DNA from: Microdochium bolleyi
Taxonomy: Eukaryota; Ascomycota; Sordariomycetes; Xylariales; Microdochiaceae
Reading direction: 5' to 3'
DNA length: 64,000 nucleotides
NCBI GenBank assembly: GCA_001566295.1
Contig: KQ964248.1
Span: 2,542,001-2,606,000 of the forward strand
The notes beneath the pieces were generated by a model. That model was not told the DNA's origin. It saw nothing but the letters and a program-made list of their open reading frames with translations, and ran no database searches. The position numbers were made by a program, and so were the translations under genes. Positions 54,950 through 64,000 of the stretch are shown in pieces; the stretch's first letter is position 1, and each line of letters begins with the position of its first letter.

Positions 54950-56874
54950 TCATGTCACCAGTTCCTCCAAGATCGCTTCGAGCTCTTCCCGCCGGAACGG
55001 AAGACTGAGCAGTTCTGTGCCGAGCACATCTTTGCTACTAGTGATGATTTGATGGTCGTGGAATCTGTGTAAATAGTTAGCGAGCACTCACCCCGTATTC
55101 TGAGGCGCAGAACTTACTCCTTGAGCAGTGTCCGGAAGGCCATTTCGGAACTGCAGATGAACTCTTCCACGGCCTTGCCGTACACCATGCGATACTCGAC
55201 GCCGGGGTTTTCGCCGCCCGTCAGTCCTTCATCATCAATCGCCATGAGCACCTCTCCGACGAGCAGCTTGAACAGGTTCTTTGCATTCTCGGGAAGACTG
55301 CGCAGAACGTAAGCAACACCCTCCTTGCCGCCTACTCTTCTCGCTTTCCGGCTGAGTAACTCGTGGACATCATCGACTACATCCACCTCAGCAGTGAAAG
55401 GCGCAAATGTCGTGCAGTCATGAAAGACAAAGTTGAATGAAGACCGAATAGAGCTGTCCCAAAGTAGCTGGAAGTCGGGTGTATCTGCAGAACAGACCAG
55501 GCGCACGTTCGGATGTGCAGCCAGCTGCGCCAGGATCGGCTGGAAGTTAGGCCTGCGCAGAGGCAGTGCGTCGATAGAGTTCAGTATGATTGTTATTTCT
55601 GTTTCGTGCGCGGACAGTAGGCGCTTCACGCTCTCCGTCAGAGCGGCTGGGTTACCCGCAGGTAGTTTGAACGCTGGGTCGACCGCACTCGCCACGGTTC
55701 CCAGAATTTCGCGCACGGATGTGTTCCGCACGTACCCGTTCACGATGACTATCCGTGCAGTGTCGTGGTTCGTTGTACTGTTGTGTAGAAACTTCGCAAA
55801 GCGGTGAAGCAGCGGTCTCTTGGATCCGAATCCGTAGATGCAGACACTGAATCCTTGTGCGGCCTCGAAAGCCCATTGTGGGAACGACTCGGCATGTATA
55901 GACTGCAGGAACTCCGAGTCTTCGGCGTGGCGGTCTTCGTACTCGTGCAGGATCGAGAAGTACTCCTCGTGTGTCAGAAGTGACAGTGAGGCCAGCGTAT
56001 TGTGTGAGGTCTTGGAGGAGCCGGTCCGGTTTTGCGCAAAATACATTTCGTGCGGAGGAAGATTGCGCGGTGGCGTTGGCGACTTCTTCCTAGACTGGAC
56101 TGTCTCGCTCTTTCGAGGTCTACCACGACCTCTCTTGGTAGGAGTGACTGCCTCGACAGGAGCAGCGTCTTCCGCAAGGCGGCCATTGCCTTCGCCTTCC
56201 TCTTCATCGTCGCTGGACTCGTAGATTTCTCGAGCGATCGCATCGTCTGCGTCCTCGTCGCTGGCATCGCCCGCGATAACCTTTTCGATCATGGCTCGGG
56301 CACTCTTCTTCCTAGCGGACCGGTCATTGCGGCGCCATTGTGGTGTTGCAGCTGATTTGGCAGCATTGCGTCCAGATGGCGTAACGGGTCCGCCTGTGGT
56401 CCTTGCCTTCGCCCTTGGTGTTGCTGCCTCATCTATAGTGTGTACTGTGCGTTGCTTTCTTGGTGTTCCATTGACCTCGATGTCCGCCTGGCTGTTGCTG
56501 TCACCACCCGGCAAGTCGTAGGCTGAATGTGCCACCTGTGCAGTCTCCTCTGGTCTGATCTTCCGTGGGCGCCCTCGTGGCCTTTTTATCGGGTTGCCGT
56601 GCTCGTCGAGAGGAACCGGTGGCTTCCTCGGGGGTGACCCTTCGCCCTCTGGTCGGATCTTGCGAGGGCGGCCGCGCGGCCTCTTGATTGGATTGCCGTT
56701 CTCATCGAGGGGTAATGGTGGTTTTCCTGTGGGCGCCGCTTCACCTTCCGGTCTGATCTTCCGCGGGCGACCTCGTGGTCTCTTTACTGGAGTGCCATCC
56801 GGGAGAGGCTCGGTTGCTGGTCGTTTCGACGGTGATTCTGCCGGCTGGGGTGAGGTCGGTATTACAGGTTCCAT
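54950..56874 (-). CDS. orc2: Origin recognition complex subunit 2 with AT-hooks
   Basis: Two exons (56874-55118, 55064-54950) give 623 residues. Orc2 is part of the six-subunit complex that marks replication origins. The C-terminal half (from about 310) is the conserved ORC2 domain: CIYGFGSKRPLLHRFA, VIVNGYVRN, ILNSIDALPLRRP, VRLVCSADTPDF and the winged-helix end with EYRMVYGKAVEEF. The 53-bp intron joins TLLKE to FHDHQIITS, the usual ORC2 ending. The N-terminal 300 residues are disordered and carry four AT-hooks (GRPRK core): three in a 33-residue tandem repeat (residues 31-105) and a fourth before the ORC2 domain. Acidic stretches follow at about 230-255. The AT-hooks should bind the minor groove of AT-rich DNA. 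The upstream frame is open without an ATG, so 56874 is the start. Confidence 0.95.
56560..56784 (-). repeat. Tandem AT-hook repeat in orc2
   Basis: About two and a quarter copies of a 99-bp unit. Each copy encodes KRPRGRPRKIRPE, and the first two continue with a Pro-rich spacer and PLDENGNPI or PLDEHGNPI. The unit length is exactly 33 codons, so the frame is kept. Confidence 0.92.
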
Positions 56875-57342
56875 GGTTGTCGGGCTGTATCTAGCTACCT
56901 GACAAGCATGTCGCGACTCGTTCTGCTCGTTATTGTTGAAGTTGTTCAATGCGTTGAACCTGCCCGAGCTCTCCGCCCATGGCAACCGCGTCAGGGCGCG
57001 TCGAGATGAACAAAAGAGTGGGCCCTGGCGGCCACTGAGCGGATGGTGTCAGGGGTTGTTGGTGCACTCGCACCCCTGTCAGTTAGCCGGAGCCGCAGTG
57101 CAACATCTCTGTCTCGAACTATTGGCAAATCCTCCTCAACGTCATAGCTAGCAACTCCACGATTCGCACTGACACTCGAGTCCAGCATGCAGGCAGAGCC
57201 TCGAAATCGATCTGCTTGAATCTGGGACAGAACACCCGCCCGTCGGCTTCAGGTCCACCTGCTTCCAAACTCTGTGGAGTGCTGGTAGTCGAGGATATTG
57301 ATCGAGTTCAAAGCCCGCGAAAGTGGCGTCAGCTCATGCACC
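56875..57342. other. Divergent promoter region, orc2 and gep4
   Basis: About 470 bp between two divergent starts. It is probably a shared promoter region. No TATA box and no gene seen. Confidence 0.5.
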
Positions 57343-58143
57343 ATGGCACCTCTGAATCTCAACCTGTCCGGTTTCCTCAATGTCTTCAAGCTCATTGCAA
57401 AGCCGTCTTTGTGCATGCCGCATGCCACAGTGGCCACGTTCAGCGACATCCCTGTACCGTTAGAGAAGGCCTTCGAGGCGGAAGGACGAACCGCCACCAA
57501 GATCCGGGCCGTCGTGCTGGACAAGGACGATTGTTTCGCATATCCCGACACAAGCCAGATCCATCCGCCCTACCTGGTAGGTCAGCTCCCGATAAACCCA
57601 GATTTCCCAGTACAGACTTCTGACAGCACACAACAGGAACGGTTCAGACAACTCCAGAAGGAATTTCCAGGCCACAAGCTGGTCATCGTGTCCAACACGG
57701 CTGGGGCGCTGACATACGATCGCGACGCGAGCCTCGCTCGCGAGCTTGAGGCCACGACAGGCGTGACCGTGCTGAACCACCAGGTTAAGAAGCCCGGCTG
57801 CGGGGACGAGATCATGGCGCACTTTGCCAAACACCCTGAAACGGGCGTCACGCATCCGAGCCAGATCGCCGTCGTGGGCGACCGCCTGGCCACCGACATG
57901 ATGCTCGCCAACATGATGGGCAGTTGGGGCCTGTGGATTCAGCAGGGGGTTAAGCCGATGAGCGAGAAGGGCATTGTGAGTTTGCATAAATTTGTTCTTG
58001 ATGATGAGCATACTGATGATACGGGCATGAGACAAATGCTAACGTTGAAATTATTGCAGTTCTCGAGACTCGAGCAGCGGCTTGAGCCGTTCTTGAGAAA
58101 TCGAGGCTGCCGACCGCTTGACCCTCGGACACCTTTCGAGTAA
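57343..58143 (+). CDS. gep4: Mitochondrial phosphatidylglycerophosphatase Gep4
   Basis: Two exons (57343-57975, 58060-58143) give 238 residues. Gep4 is a HAD-family phosphatase at the matrix side of the inner mitochondrial membrane that turns phosphatidylglycerophosphate into phosphatidylglycerol on the way to cardiolipin. The N-terminus LNLSGFLNVFKLIAKPSLCMPHATVATF is the family's conserved start, though here its pieces are split in my listing. HAD motif I is VVLDKDDCFA (Asp nucleophile), motif II lies in LVIVSNTAG, the lysine in NHQVKKPGC and motif IV in VVGDRLATDMMLANMMG. The 84-bp intron is a multiple of three and has no in-frame stop; I remove it because GTGAGT, a CTAAC branch site and TTGCAG are present and because EKGI joined to FSRLEQRLEPFL fits the family. 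Confidence 0.93.
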   Translation: MAPLNLNLSGFLNVFKLIAKPSLCMPHATVATFSDIPVPLEKAFEAEGRTATKIRAVVLDKDDCFAYPDTSQIHPPYLVGQLPINPDFPVQTSDSTQQERFRQLQKEFPGHKLVIVSNTAGALTYDRDASLARELEATTGVTVLNHQVKKPGCGDEIMAHFAKHPETGVTHPSQIAVVGDRLATDMMLANMMGSWGLWIQQGVKPMSEKGIVSLHKFVLDDEHTDDTGMRQMLTLKLLQFSRLEQRLEPFLRNRGCRPLDPRTPFE

Positions 58144-58457
58144 AAGGCAGGGACGTACTCCGTACGAGAAACATAGACGTGTTTGGTCGTTCCGCACTCT
58201 TCTTAAATGTCCACTCCATCGTTACTCATGGCATGCGTGGCGCAAAGATCTTGATAAAACAGTATATACCGTATTTGCCTCGACAGTCCTAGCAGTCTAG
58301 GGTAAAGAAGCTGTATTGAAAGCTTCCAAGGTCGTATCTTGGTGTTAACAGTCGAGGGTTTTTCTTGCGCTACTCGCTATGGTCCTGTCTCGATACGACA
58401 ACCGTTGGCAAATTCGGCCTTCCGAGCCTCTGGAACAATTCGAGCACATTCCTAGGC
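58144..58457. other. Intergenic between convergent genes
   Basis: About 310 bp between the 3' ends of gep4 and the VOC gene. AT-richer than its surroundings. No gene. Confidence 0.5.
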
Positions 58458-58952
58458 TCATTGACGCACACCGGCACTGCCGTCCGCGGACGGCGCCGGG
58501 GCGGCTGCGCCACGGCAGACGACCTCAATGTTGTTCCCGATCGGATCATGTACAAAGGCGGCGTAGTAATCCGGAGCATACGGCCGCATTCCAGGAGCCC
58601 CGTTGTCCGTGCCGCCTGCCTTGATGGCCGCAGCGTGGAAAGCGTCGACTGCAGCTCGATCTAAGAACACCTCTTAGCATATCGCCAGACTCGACACAGG
58701 GTTGTGAGAATTGGCTGTCTCACCTTTTGCACGGAACGCGATGTGCAGCTTCACGTTCGGCTCGTCGTCGATGGCGATTGTCCAAAAGTCCATGGCCTGG
58801 ATGGACTCGCCGTATCCGACGACCTCGCCGGCGGGGATGGGCTCGCTGTGGTGCCGGCCATAGCCGAGCGGCTTCAGGGCTTCGGCGTACCATGCATTGA
58901 CCTGGTTGGCCTTGGCGGAGGGGACGTACACGCCGCAGTGGTCGATCGTCAT
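58458..58952 (-). CDS. VOC (glyoxalase/dioxygenase-fold) protein
   Basis: Two exons (58952-58724, 58660-58458) give 143 residues. The start MTIDHCGVYVPSAKANQVNAW has the first beta strand with His5, a usual metal ligand of the fold; DFWTIAID, KLHIAFRAK and AAFVHDPIGNNIEVVCRG are the other strands, with Glu in NNIEVV as the last ligand position. One chain of this size makes two beta-alpha-beta modules. Such small fungal proteins are annotated as glyoxalase/bleomycin-resistance/extradiol dioxygenase-like; the reaction is unknown. The 63-bp intron splits an Asp codon between the two modules. The last 15 residues are Ala/Ser/Gly-rich. No signal peptide, so cytosolic. Confidence 0.9.
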
Positions 58953-60139
58953 CTTTGGGCACAATCGTCGGGCTACCTGCTTCTTGCCTTTGGTGGAGTC
59001 TTCGTATGTGGATATTGTGTCTCGTCGTGGCTTGTTTAGATTTTGGGTAAGCACTGTCAGCGACGGCTCGTCCTGCTCCTCGATGAGGATCGCGTGGAAC
59101 TTATATGCGAATTGTCAGATAGACAACCCTACCCGGTCTCGACCTGCCAACACGTTCTGCTGTCGTGATTGGATCTCATGCATGCTTAGAAATTGGCATG
59201 CAGGATAAACCAGGCAGTTGCTGCCTGGCGATGGCGGCCGGTGGCTTGATTACTCCGTGAAGTTAACCTAAGTTCCATTCAGCCGCACTTGACTGATGAA
59301 AGCTTGAAGACTCAATGCATTGGTGCAGGCGGACTTTGCCATTCCAGGCCTTTGCCAAGAGCCATCGGTACAATTCCCCGCAGCTGGATTCATTCACGAC
59401 GCGCGTGAAAACCGGTACACTGGAACTGTGTAAAATGTCACTACCGTGATCGTTGCAGGTAGGCGTGGTGTCGAAAAACTTCAGACCTGGCTGGTAGTGT
59501 ATCTCTGTTACCTGGATCGGTAGCGAAGCCTTTGAGTACACCCACCACCGTTATTCACTCTAGAGCACGAATGATATCTTCTGACTCGGTCGCACTGGGT
59601 TCAAGCTCTTGGTGCTTTCCTTTCCTGTTGGTGCTTAAGCATGCGGCTCACACAATGCCTCTCACTACTCCAAAACCCCCTCTCTCCCGTACCCCACTCG
59701 ACAAGCCAACCTGGAAACTCAATTGAACGTGACCGGCCACAGCCGTCAGGAGGCATCTCCATGTTGCATGGAGGGCCGGTGCTTGCCCCTGCATTGTCTC
59801 ATCCATCGCCGGATGACCTTTTCGTCTGCCACACCTGCTGCTGCGCTTCGGGCCGTGGGGATGGCAGACAGGGAGCCGCGGAAGTTCGGCTGCCCTGCCT
59901 GAGCCTTCCCCACATCGCTGCCAAGGTGTCTGGGGTAGGATCGTCATCGGTCTCGCTGGACGCGGCCGTCACGCGCGCTCGTCCCACGGGCTGCCAAACT
60001 TGGAATACTCGGCATCAGTCTTGTGAGCAGCCGCGGTAGCAGGTCAACACTATATCAAAGCCCCGATGGCGCAGCGCTGAGCGAGCACTCATCTTTGACG
60101 TCTACCCGGAGCAGGTCTTCTCCGCACCAACCCGGCACG
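58953..60139. other. Divergent promoter region, VOC gene and GH115
   Basis: About 1.2 kb between two divergent starts. Short open frames (59641-60039 and others) have no motif. Only the TATA-like site of the GH115 gene is listed. Confidence 0.5.
60051..60059 (+). promoter_or_regulatory. TATA-like site of the GH115 gene
   Basis: TATATCAAA lies 89 bp upstream of the ATG at 60140, about the same spacing as the TATA boxes of the AA13 and carboxylesterase genes. The motif is not perfect. Confidence 0.4.
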
Positions 60140-63100
60140 ATGCTGGCCACCGCCGTTGTTACTCTGCTCACCCTCGCCGGCGCCTCACGGGCTCTGCTCG
60201 AGGAGAAGTTTGTGGCCTTCAAGCCGGCCACGGGATCTGTTCCCATACACAACGCCACCATCATCTATGCCGCTGACGACCCGGTTGGGGTCAAGATAGC
60301 GGCGACTAGCCTGGTTGATGATCTGGCTGCCGTCACCGGCAACAAACTCGAGCTCAGTCCTTATAGCGCAGACGCGATAGTGTCCAGCTTCCGCCCGGAA
60401 AATGAGATCGTCTTGACGCCGCCCAAGAAGAAGGCTTCTCGCGGCGCAATCTTGACTGGGACGGTTGAGTCCAAACTCATCCGCCACCTGGTGAAGAATG
60501 GCAAGCTCAACGTCACGGATATCGAGGGCAAGTGGGAGACTTTCAAGACGACCATCGTCGAGAATCCCATCTCGGGCGTCAGCCATGCGCTGGTAATTGC
60601 TGGCAGTGATAAGCGGGCAGTCATGTTTGGCATCTACACGCTGGCCGAGCAGTGTGGGCAATCTCCGTGAGTGCTGAGCACATGTTTGGTGATCAACACT
60701 GGAGATAAGCTGACATGAGTCTTGGCTAGATTTCACTGGTGGGCAGATGTACCGGCGAAGCAGCACAACGAGATATATGCCACCAACAAGACTATCGTTT
60801 TTGGAGAGCCGAGTGTCAAGTACCGTGGCTTGTTCATCAATGACGAGGCCCCAGGTCTCACGGGGTACGTTGGGAATTTGGATACTCCAGAGCCAGTAAT
60901 GTGATTTTCTTTCTAACCAGAGCATACTGCAGATGGTGGTCCAAGGTCCACGGCAAGGCTCACCAGCCCCTGGACACCGAGTTCTACCGACACGTATTCG
61001 ATATGCTCGTCCGGCTCAAGGGCAATTTCATGTGGCCGGGCTCGTGGAAGTCGTGGGTGCCGAAGCCCGGCAACATCTTCTTCACTGACGACCCGGGCAA
61101 CATGGAGCTCGCCAACGACTACGGAATCGTGATCTCCACCAGCCACCACGAGCCGATGCAGCGCGCCACCAACGAGTGGGACGCTGCGAAGTTCGGCCCC
61201 TGGGATTGGGCAAAGAACAAGCAGAACGTCGTCGACTTCATGCGCGAGGGCGTGCGCCGCGCGGCGAACAACGAGTCGTACTTCACCCTCGGCATGCGCA
61301 GTGCTGCGGATGGCCCGATAGAAGGAGACAACCCTATCGCGCTGCTCACAGAGGTGTTTGAGGTGCAGAGGCAGCTCATCGCGGACTACCACGGCAATGC
61401 CACGGCGATACCTCGTGAGTCTTGCTCAGTTGCCAAGTTGTAGATGACCGAATAGTGCTGATGAAGATGACAGAAATGTGGACGATCTACAAAGAGGTCA
61501 TGACGTACTACGCGGCTGGTCTTGTGCCGCCCGACGATGTGACCTTGATGTTCACGGACGACAACTGGGGCAATATTCAACGCCTGCCAATTGACAATGA
61601 AGCCAATCGCACAGGCGGTATTGGAGTGAGTTGCGGGCCACCGTCCTTCAGTTGGAAAAGATTGACTGACGCGGCTGTGACAGATGTACTACCACTTGCA
61701 GTACACAGGTGTCCCGAAATCGTACAAATGGCAAAATACAAACAACCTTGTGAGTCCGCACAGAGCTTTTACGACCAAAGACAAACCCTTACTCACCCGC
61801 CGAGTTAGCCCAAAATTTACAAAGAGTTGTGGCAAGCATATGAGCGCGGAGCCGACCGAGTTTGGGTCACCAATGTGGGCGACATTAAGCCAGTGGAGCT
61901 GCCGTTCAGTCTGATCATGGAGATGTCCTGGAACATGGACAGCCTCAGCTTCGAGACACTCCCGGACTACCTCGCCGCCTTTGCGGTGCGCGAGTTCGAT
62001 GTGGAGGACCCGGCCGAGATTGCCTCGATCATGATGCGGCACAGCCACCTAATTGGACGACGAAAGTACGAATCGACAGTCGCGACGACGTACTCAGTCA
62101 TCCACTACTTTGAGAGCGAGAGAGTACTCCGCGAATGGAAGGAGTTGAGCGACCGCGTGCAGGCCGTGGCGAAAACATTGCCCGAGAGCCGGCGAGCGGC
62201 ATTCTGGCATCATGTCGAGTGGCCGATCGAGGCCGGGTACGCCTACCACGAGACGGTTCTTAACGTGGGCATCAACCAGCACATTGGCTGGGAGCGGCGC
62301 AACACCGCGAACGCTGTCGCGCAGAAGGCACTTGACGCATTTGAGCTGGATTACGACTTACTTGAGAAGTACGACACTATGCTCGACGGCAAGTGGGCGG
62401 GAATGCTCTCGCAGCCGCACTTTGATCCGTACTACAGCCAGACGACCCCGGACGACTGGTGGGAGCCGACCAAGAACGCCGTGGCCGGGCTGTGGTATGT
62501 CCAGATGCGCGAGAACGCGAGCTACAACTTTGGCAACCTGGGCATCTACGCCGAGTCGTCGTGGAGCGCGCACAGGCAAGGGCGCAACCTGCCCTCGGCG
62601 ATCCCGTCGGGGCCGATGGACTGGGACTTCCGCCCGATCCTGTCCGTCATGGACCCCCAGGGTAAAGGTGTGTGGCACGTCGACCTCTTTCACCGCGGCG
62701 ACTACCGCGTGCCGATTACGTGGAACATCTCGAGCAAGCCGAGCTGGCTCACGGTGACGCCCTCCTCGGGGAAACTCACCAGGGATTTACTGGAGCAGCG
62801 GCTCAACTTCACTGTGGACTGGGACTCGGTGCCCCCCGGCTTGGACCAGTGGGTGTACGTGGGCGTCGAGTTCGACACATCCCCCTGGTTCGACCAGATC
62901 CTGATGCCCATCATGAACTTTCGCGTGCCCGACGACTTTGTCGGCTTCCCCGAGTCGCAGAGCTTCGTCTCCATCGAGGCACCGCACTTCCAGCGCCGAT
63001 CCAACGGCACGAGCAGCGGCAGCACCTCGAGCGTGACGTACGGGCACATCCCGTACCTCGGCACGCGCAGCGACTCCGGATCTCTAGCGCTGCGCCCCTA

Positions 63101-63656
63101 CACGGCCGCCCGAGCCGACCGCACCGCCGCGCGGGAGGCGTGGGTCGAGTACGACTTCTACCTGTACTACGCGACGGACGTGTGGGCGCGGGTGTACATC
63201 AACGGCGCGTTGGATACAGACCCGACGCTGCCGATGGAGTTCTCGCTCACGGTGGACGGGGCGGGCGATCCGGACTGGATGAGGGTGCTGGGTACTCCCG
63301 GGAGGCCCGGGGACACGCCGCCGGGCTGGGCGGAGCGGGTCGCGGATCACGTGTGGATGCCGGAGGTGAGGTTCGGGAGGCTGGCTGGAGGCAGGCACAC
63401 GTTGAGGTGGAGGAGCAACTCGCCCGAGGTGTACCTCGAGAAGATTGCGCTGGACACGAGGGGTGGGCTGCGGGATAGTTATCTGGGACCACCGGAGACG
63501 AAGATGGTGACGGGGAAGAAAGCCGCGGTTGCTGATACTGCCGGGGAGGAGGAAGAAGAGCAGAAAGAGGAGGACGGACTCAGCGCCTTCATGCTTGCGG
63601 TAAAGGGATTTGGATTCAAGAAGAACGCCAATGATGTACTGAGGGTGCAAGGATGA
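60140..63656 (+). CDS. Secreted GH115 alpha-glucuronidase
   Basis: Six exons (60140-60666, 60730-60864, 60933-61414, 61474-61625, 61684-61749, 61809-63656) give 1069 residues. GH115 enzymes release (4-O-methyl) glucuronic acid from both internal and terminal sites of glucuronoxylan and so help xylanases. A signal peptide of about 18 residues (MLATAVVTLLTLAGASRA) precedes the N-terminal domain. Family features are FGIYTLAEQCGQSP, DEAPGLTGWWSK, LKGNFMWPGSWKSW, ISTSHHEPMQRATNEW, FTDDNWGN, YYHLQYTGVPKSYKW and WVTNVGDIKPVELP. The C-terminal Ig-like/GH115-C part carries TWNISSKPSWLTVTP and the last beta domain with HTLRWRSNSPEVYLEKI. The tail has an unusual acidic EEEEEQKEED stretch. In the third exon an alternative acceptor 12 nt upstream (at 60919-60920) also keeps frame and would add AYCR. 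Confidence 0.94.
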
Positions 63657-64000
63657 CCTCGGGGCTCGGAGGCATCGGACGGCTCAAGCGAGAAGGCAGA
63701 ATACTCTGGTTTGGATATAGGTGCCTGTTTGGACAATGGTATCATGATCATTTGGTAGATGCTTGATGCTCCCTGCTTGTAAGTGAGCAAGTGGAGCCGG
63801 ATCTCAAGTTGCCGGATGGCCTGACAGCGGGAAGTGGGGCATCGGCGAGGCACCAAGACAGCACAGCCGCCTCGGAGTCGGTGCCCTCGGCGTCCGCCAG
63901 GGGTCCTGCCTCTTTTTGAGGCCTGCTCAGACGGTTTGTCGAGCTGTGTCTGAGCAGACCCGACGGTGACTTGTCGAGGTCGTGCCAAGACGTTGTAACT
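63657..64000. other. 3' flank of GH115 to window end
   Basis: About 340 bp with no coding signal that I can support. The minus-strand open frame at 63479-63988 mostly covers the antisense of the GH115 tail. Confidence 0.5.

Noticed and set aside
62672..63478. 268-codon plus-strand open frame in another frame of the GH115 gene
   Set aside because: Shadow of the GH115 last exon; His/Arg-rich and without motifs.

Overview
The window is nuclear DNA of a filamentous ascomycete (Pezizomycotina, most likely a Sordariomycete). The genes carry short GT-AG introns, mostly 50-100 bp, and stand alone on both strands without operons. Fungal-specific families are present: an AA13 starch LPMO, a GH115 alpha-glucuronidase, a SAT4/rhodopsin-domain membrane protein and a GPI-anchored Ser/Ala protein. 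I rebuilt 21 protein-coding genes by choosing splice sites that keep frame and family motifs. No species can be named from sequence alone. I saw no convincing tRNA, rRNA, CRISPR array or intact transposon.

Left part (0-24 kb): a membrane-anchored lectin-like protein (793-2426), a small conserved protein (3180-3645), the clamp-loader subunit Rfc4 (minus), mitochondrial ornithine acetyltransferase ArgJ (minus), an AA13 LPMO with a CBM20 starch-binding module (10173-11491), a cytochrome P450 (12916-14648), a rhodopsin-domain protein (18941-20368), a derlin (21170-22369) and a GPI-anchored serine/alanine-rich protein (minus, 23006-23907). Two gene-poor gaps (7.2-10.2 and 14.6-18.9 kb) hold nothing I can support.

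Middle part (26-50 kb): the most interesting region. Four paralogous genes lie here, two on the minus strand (A 26321-28196, B 29853-31848) and two on the plus strand (C 40200-41771, D 48211-49997). Each encodes a signal peptide, an ectodomain with the same 12 cysteines, one transmembrane helix, a basic stop-transfer segment and a long low-complexity cytosolic tail. All four share a first intron that splits the same tyrosine codon. I do not know a function for this family; the design suggests cell-surface receptors, sensors or wall-membrane linkers. Interspersed are the N-terminal amidase Nta1 (34440-37259, with a 13-nt microexon carrying the catalytic cysteine), the H/ACA pseudouridine synthase Cbf5 and a secreted type-B carboxylesterase.

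Right part (50-64 kb): a vacuolar carboxypeptidase S-like M20 peptidase (minus), a GFA/CENP-V-domain zinc protein with a likely mitochondrial presequence, origin recognition subunit Orc2 with tandem AT-hooks (minus), the mitochondrial PGP phosphatase Gep4, a small VOC/glyoxalase-fold protein (minus) and a six-exon GH115 glycoside hydrolase. Housekeeping genes are mixed with secreted or surface genes, and no biosynthetic gene cluster is evident: the P450 has no synthase beside it.
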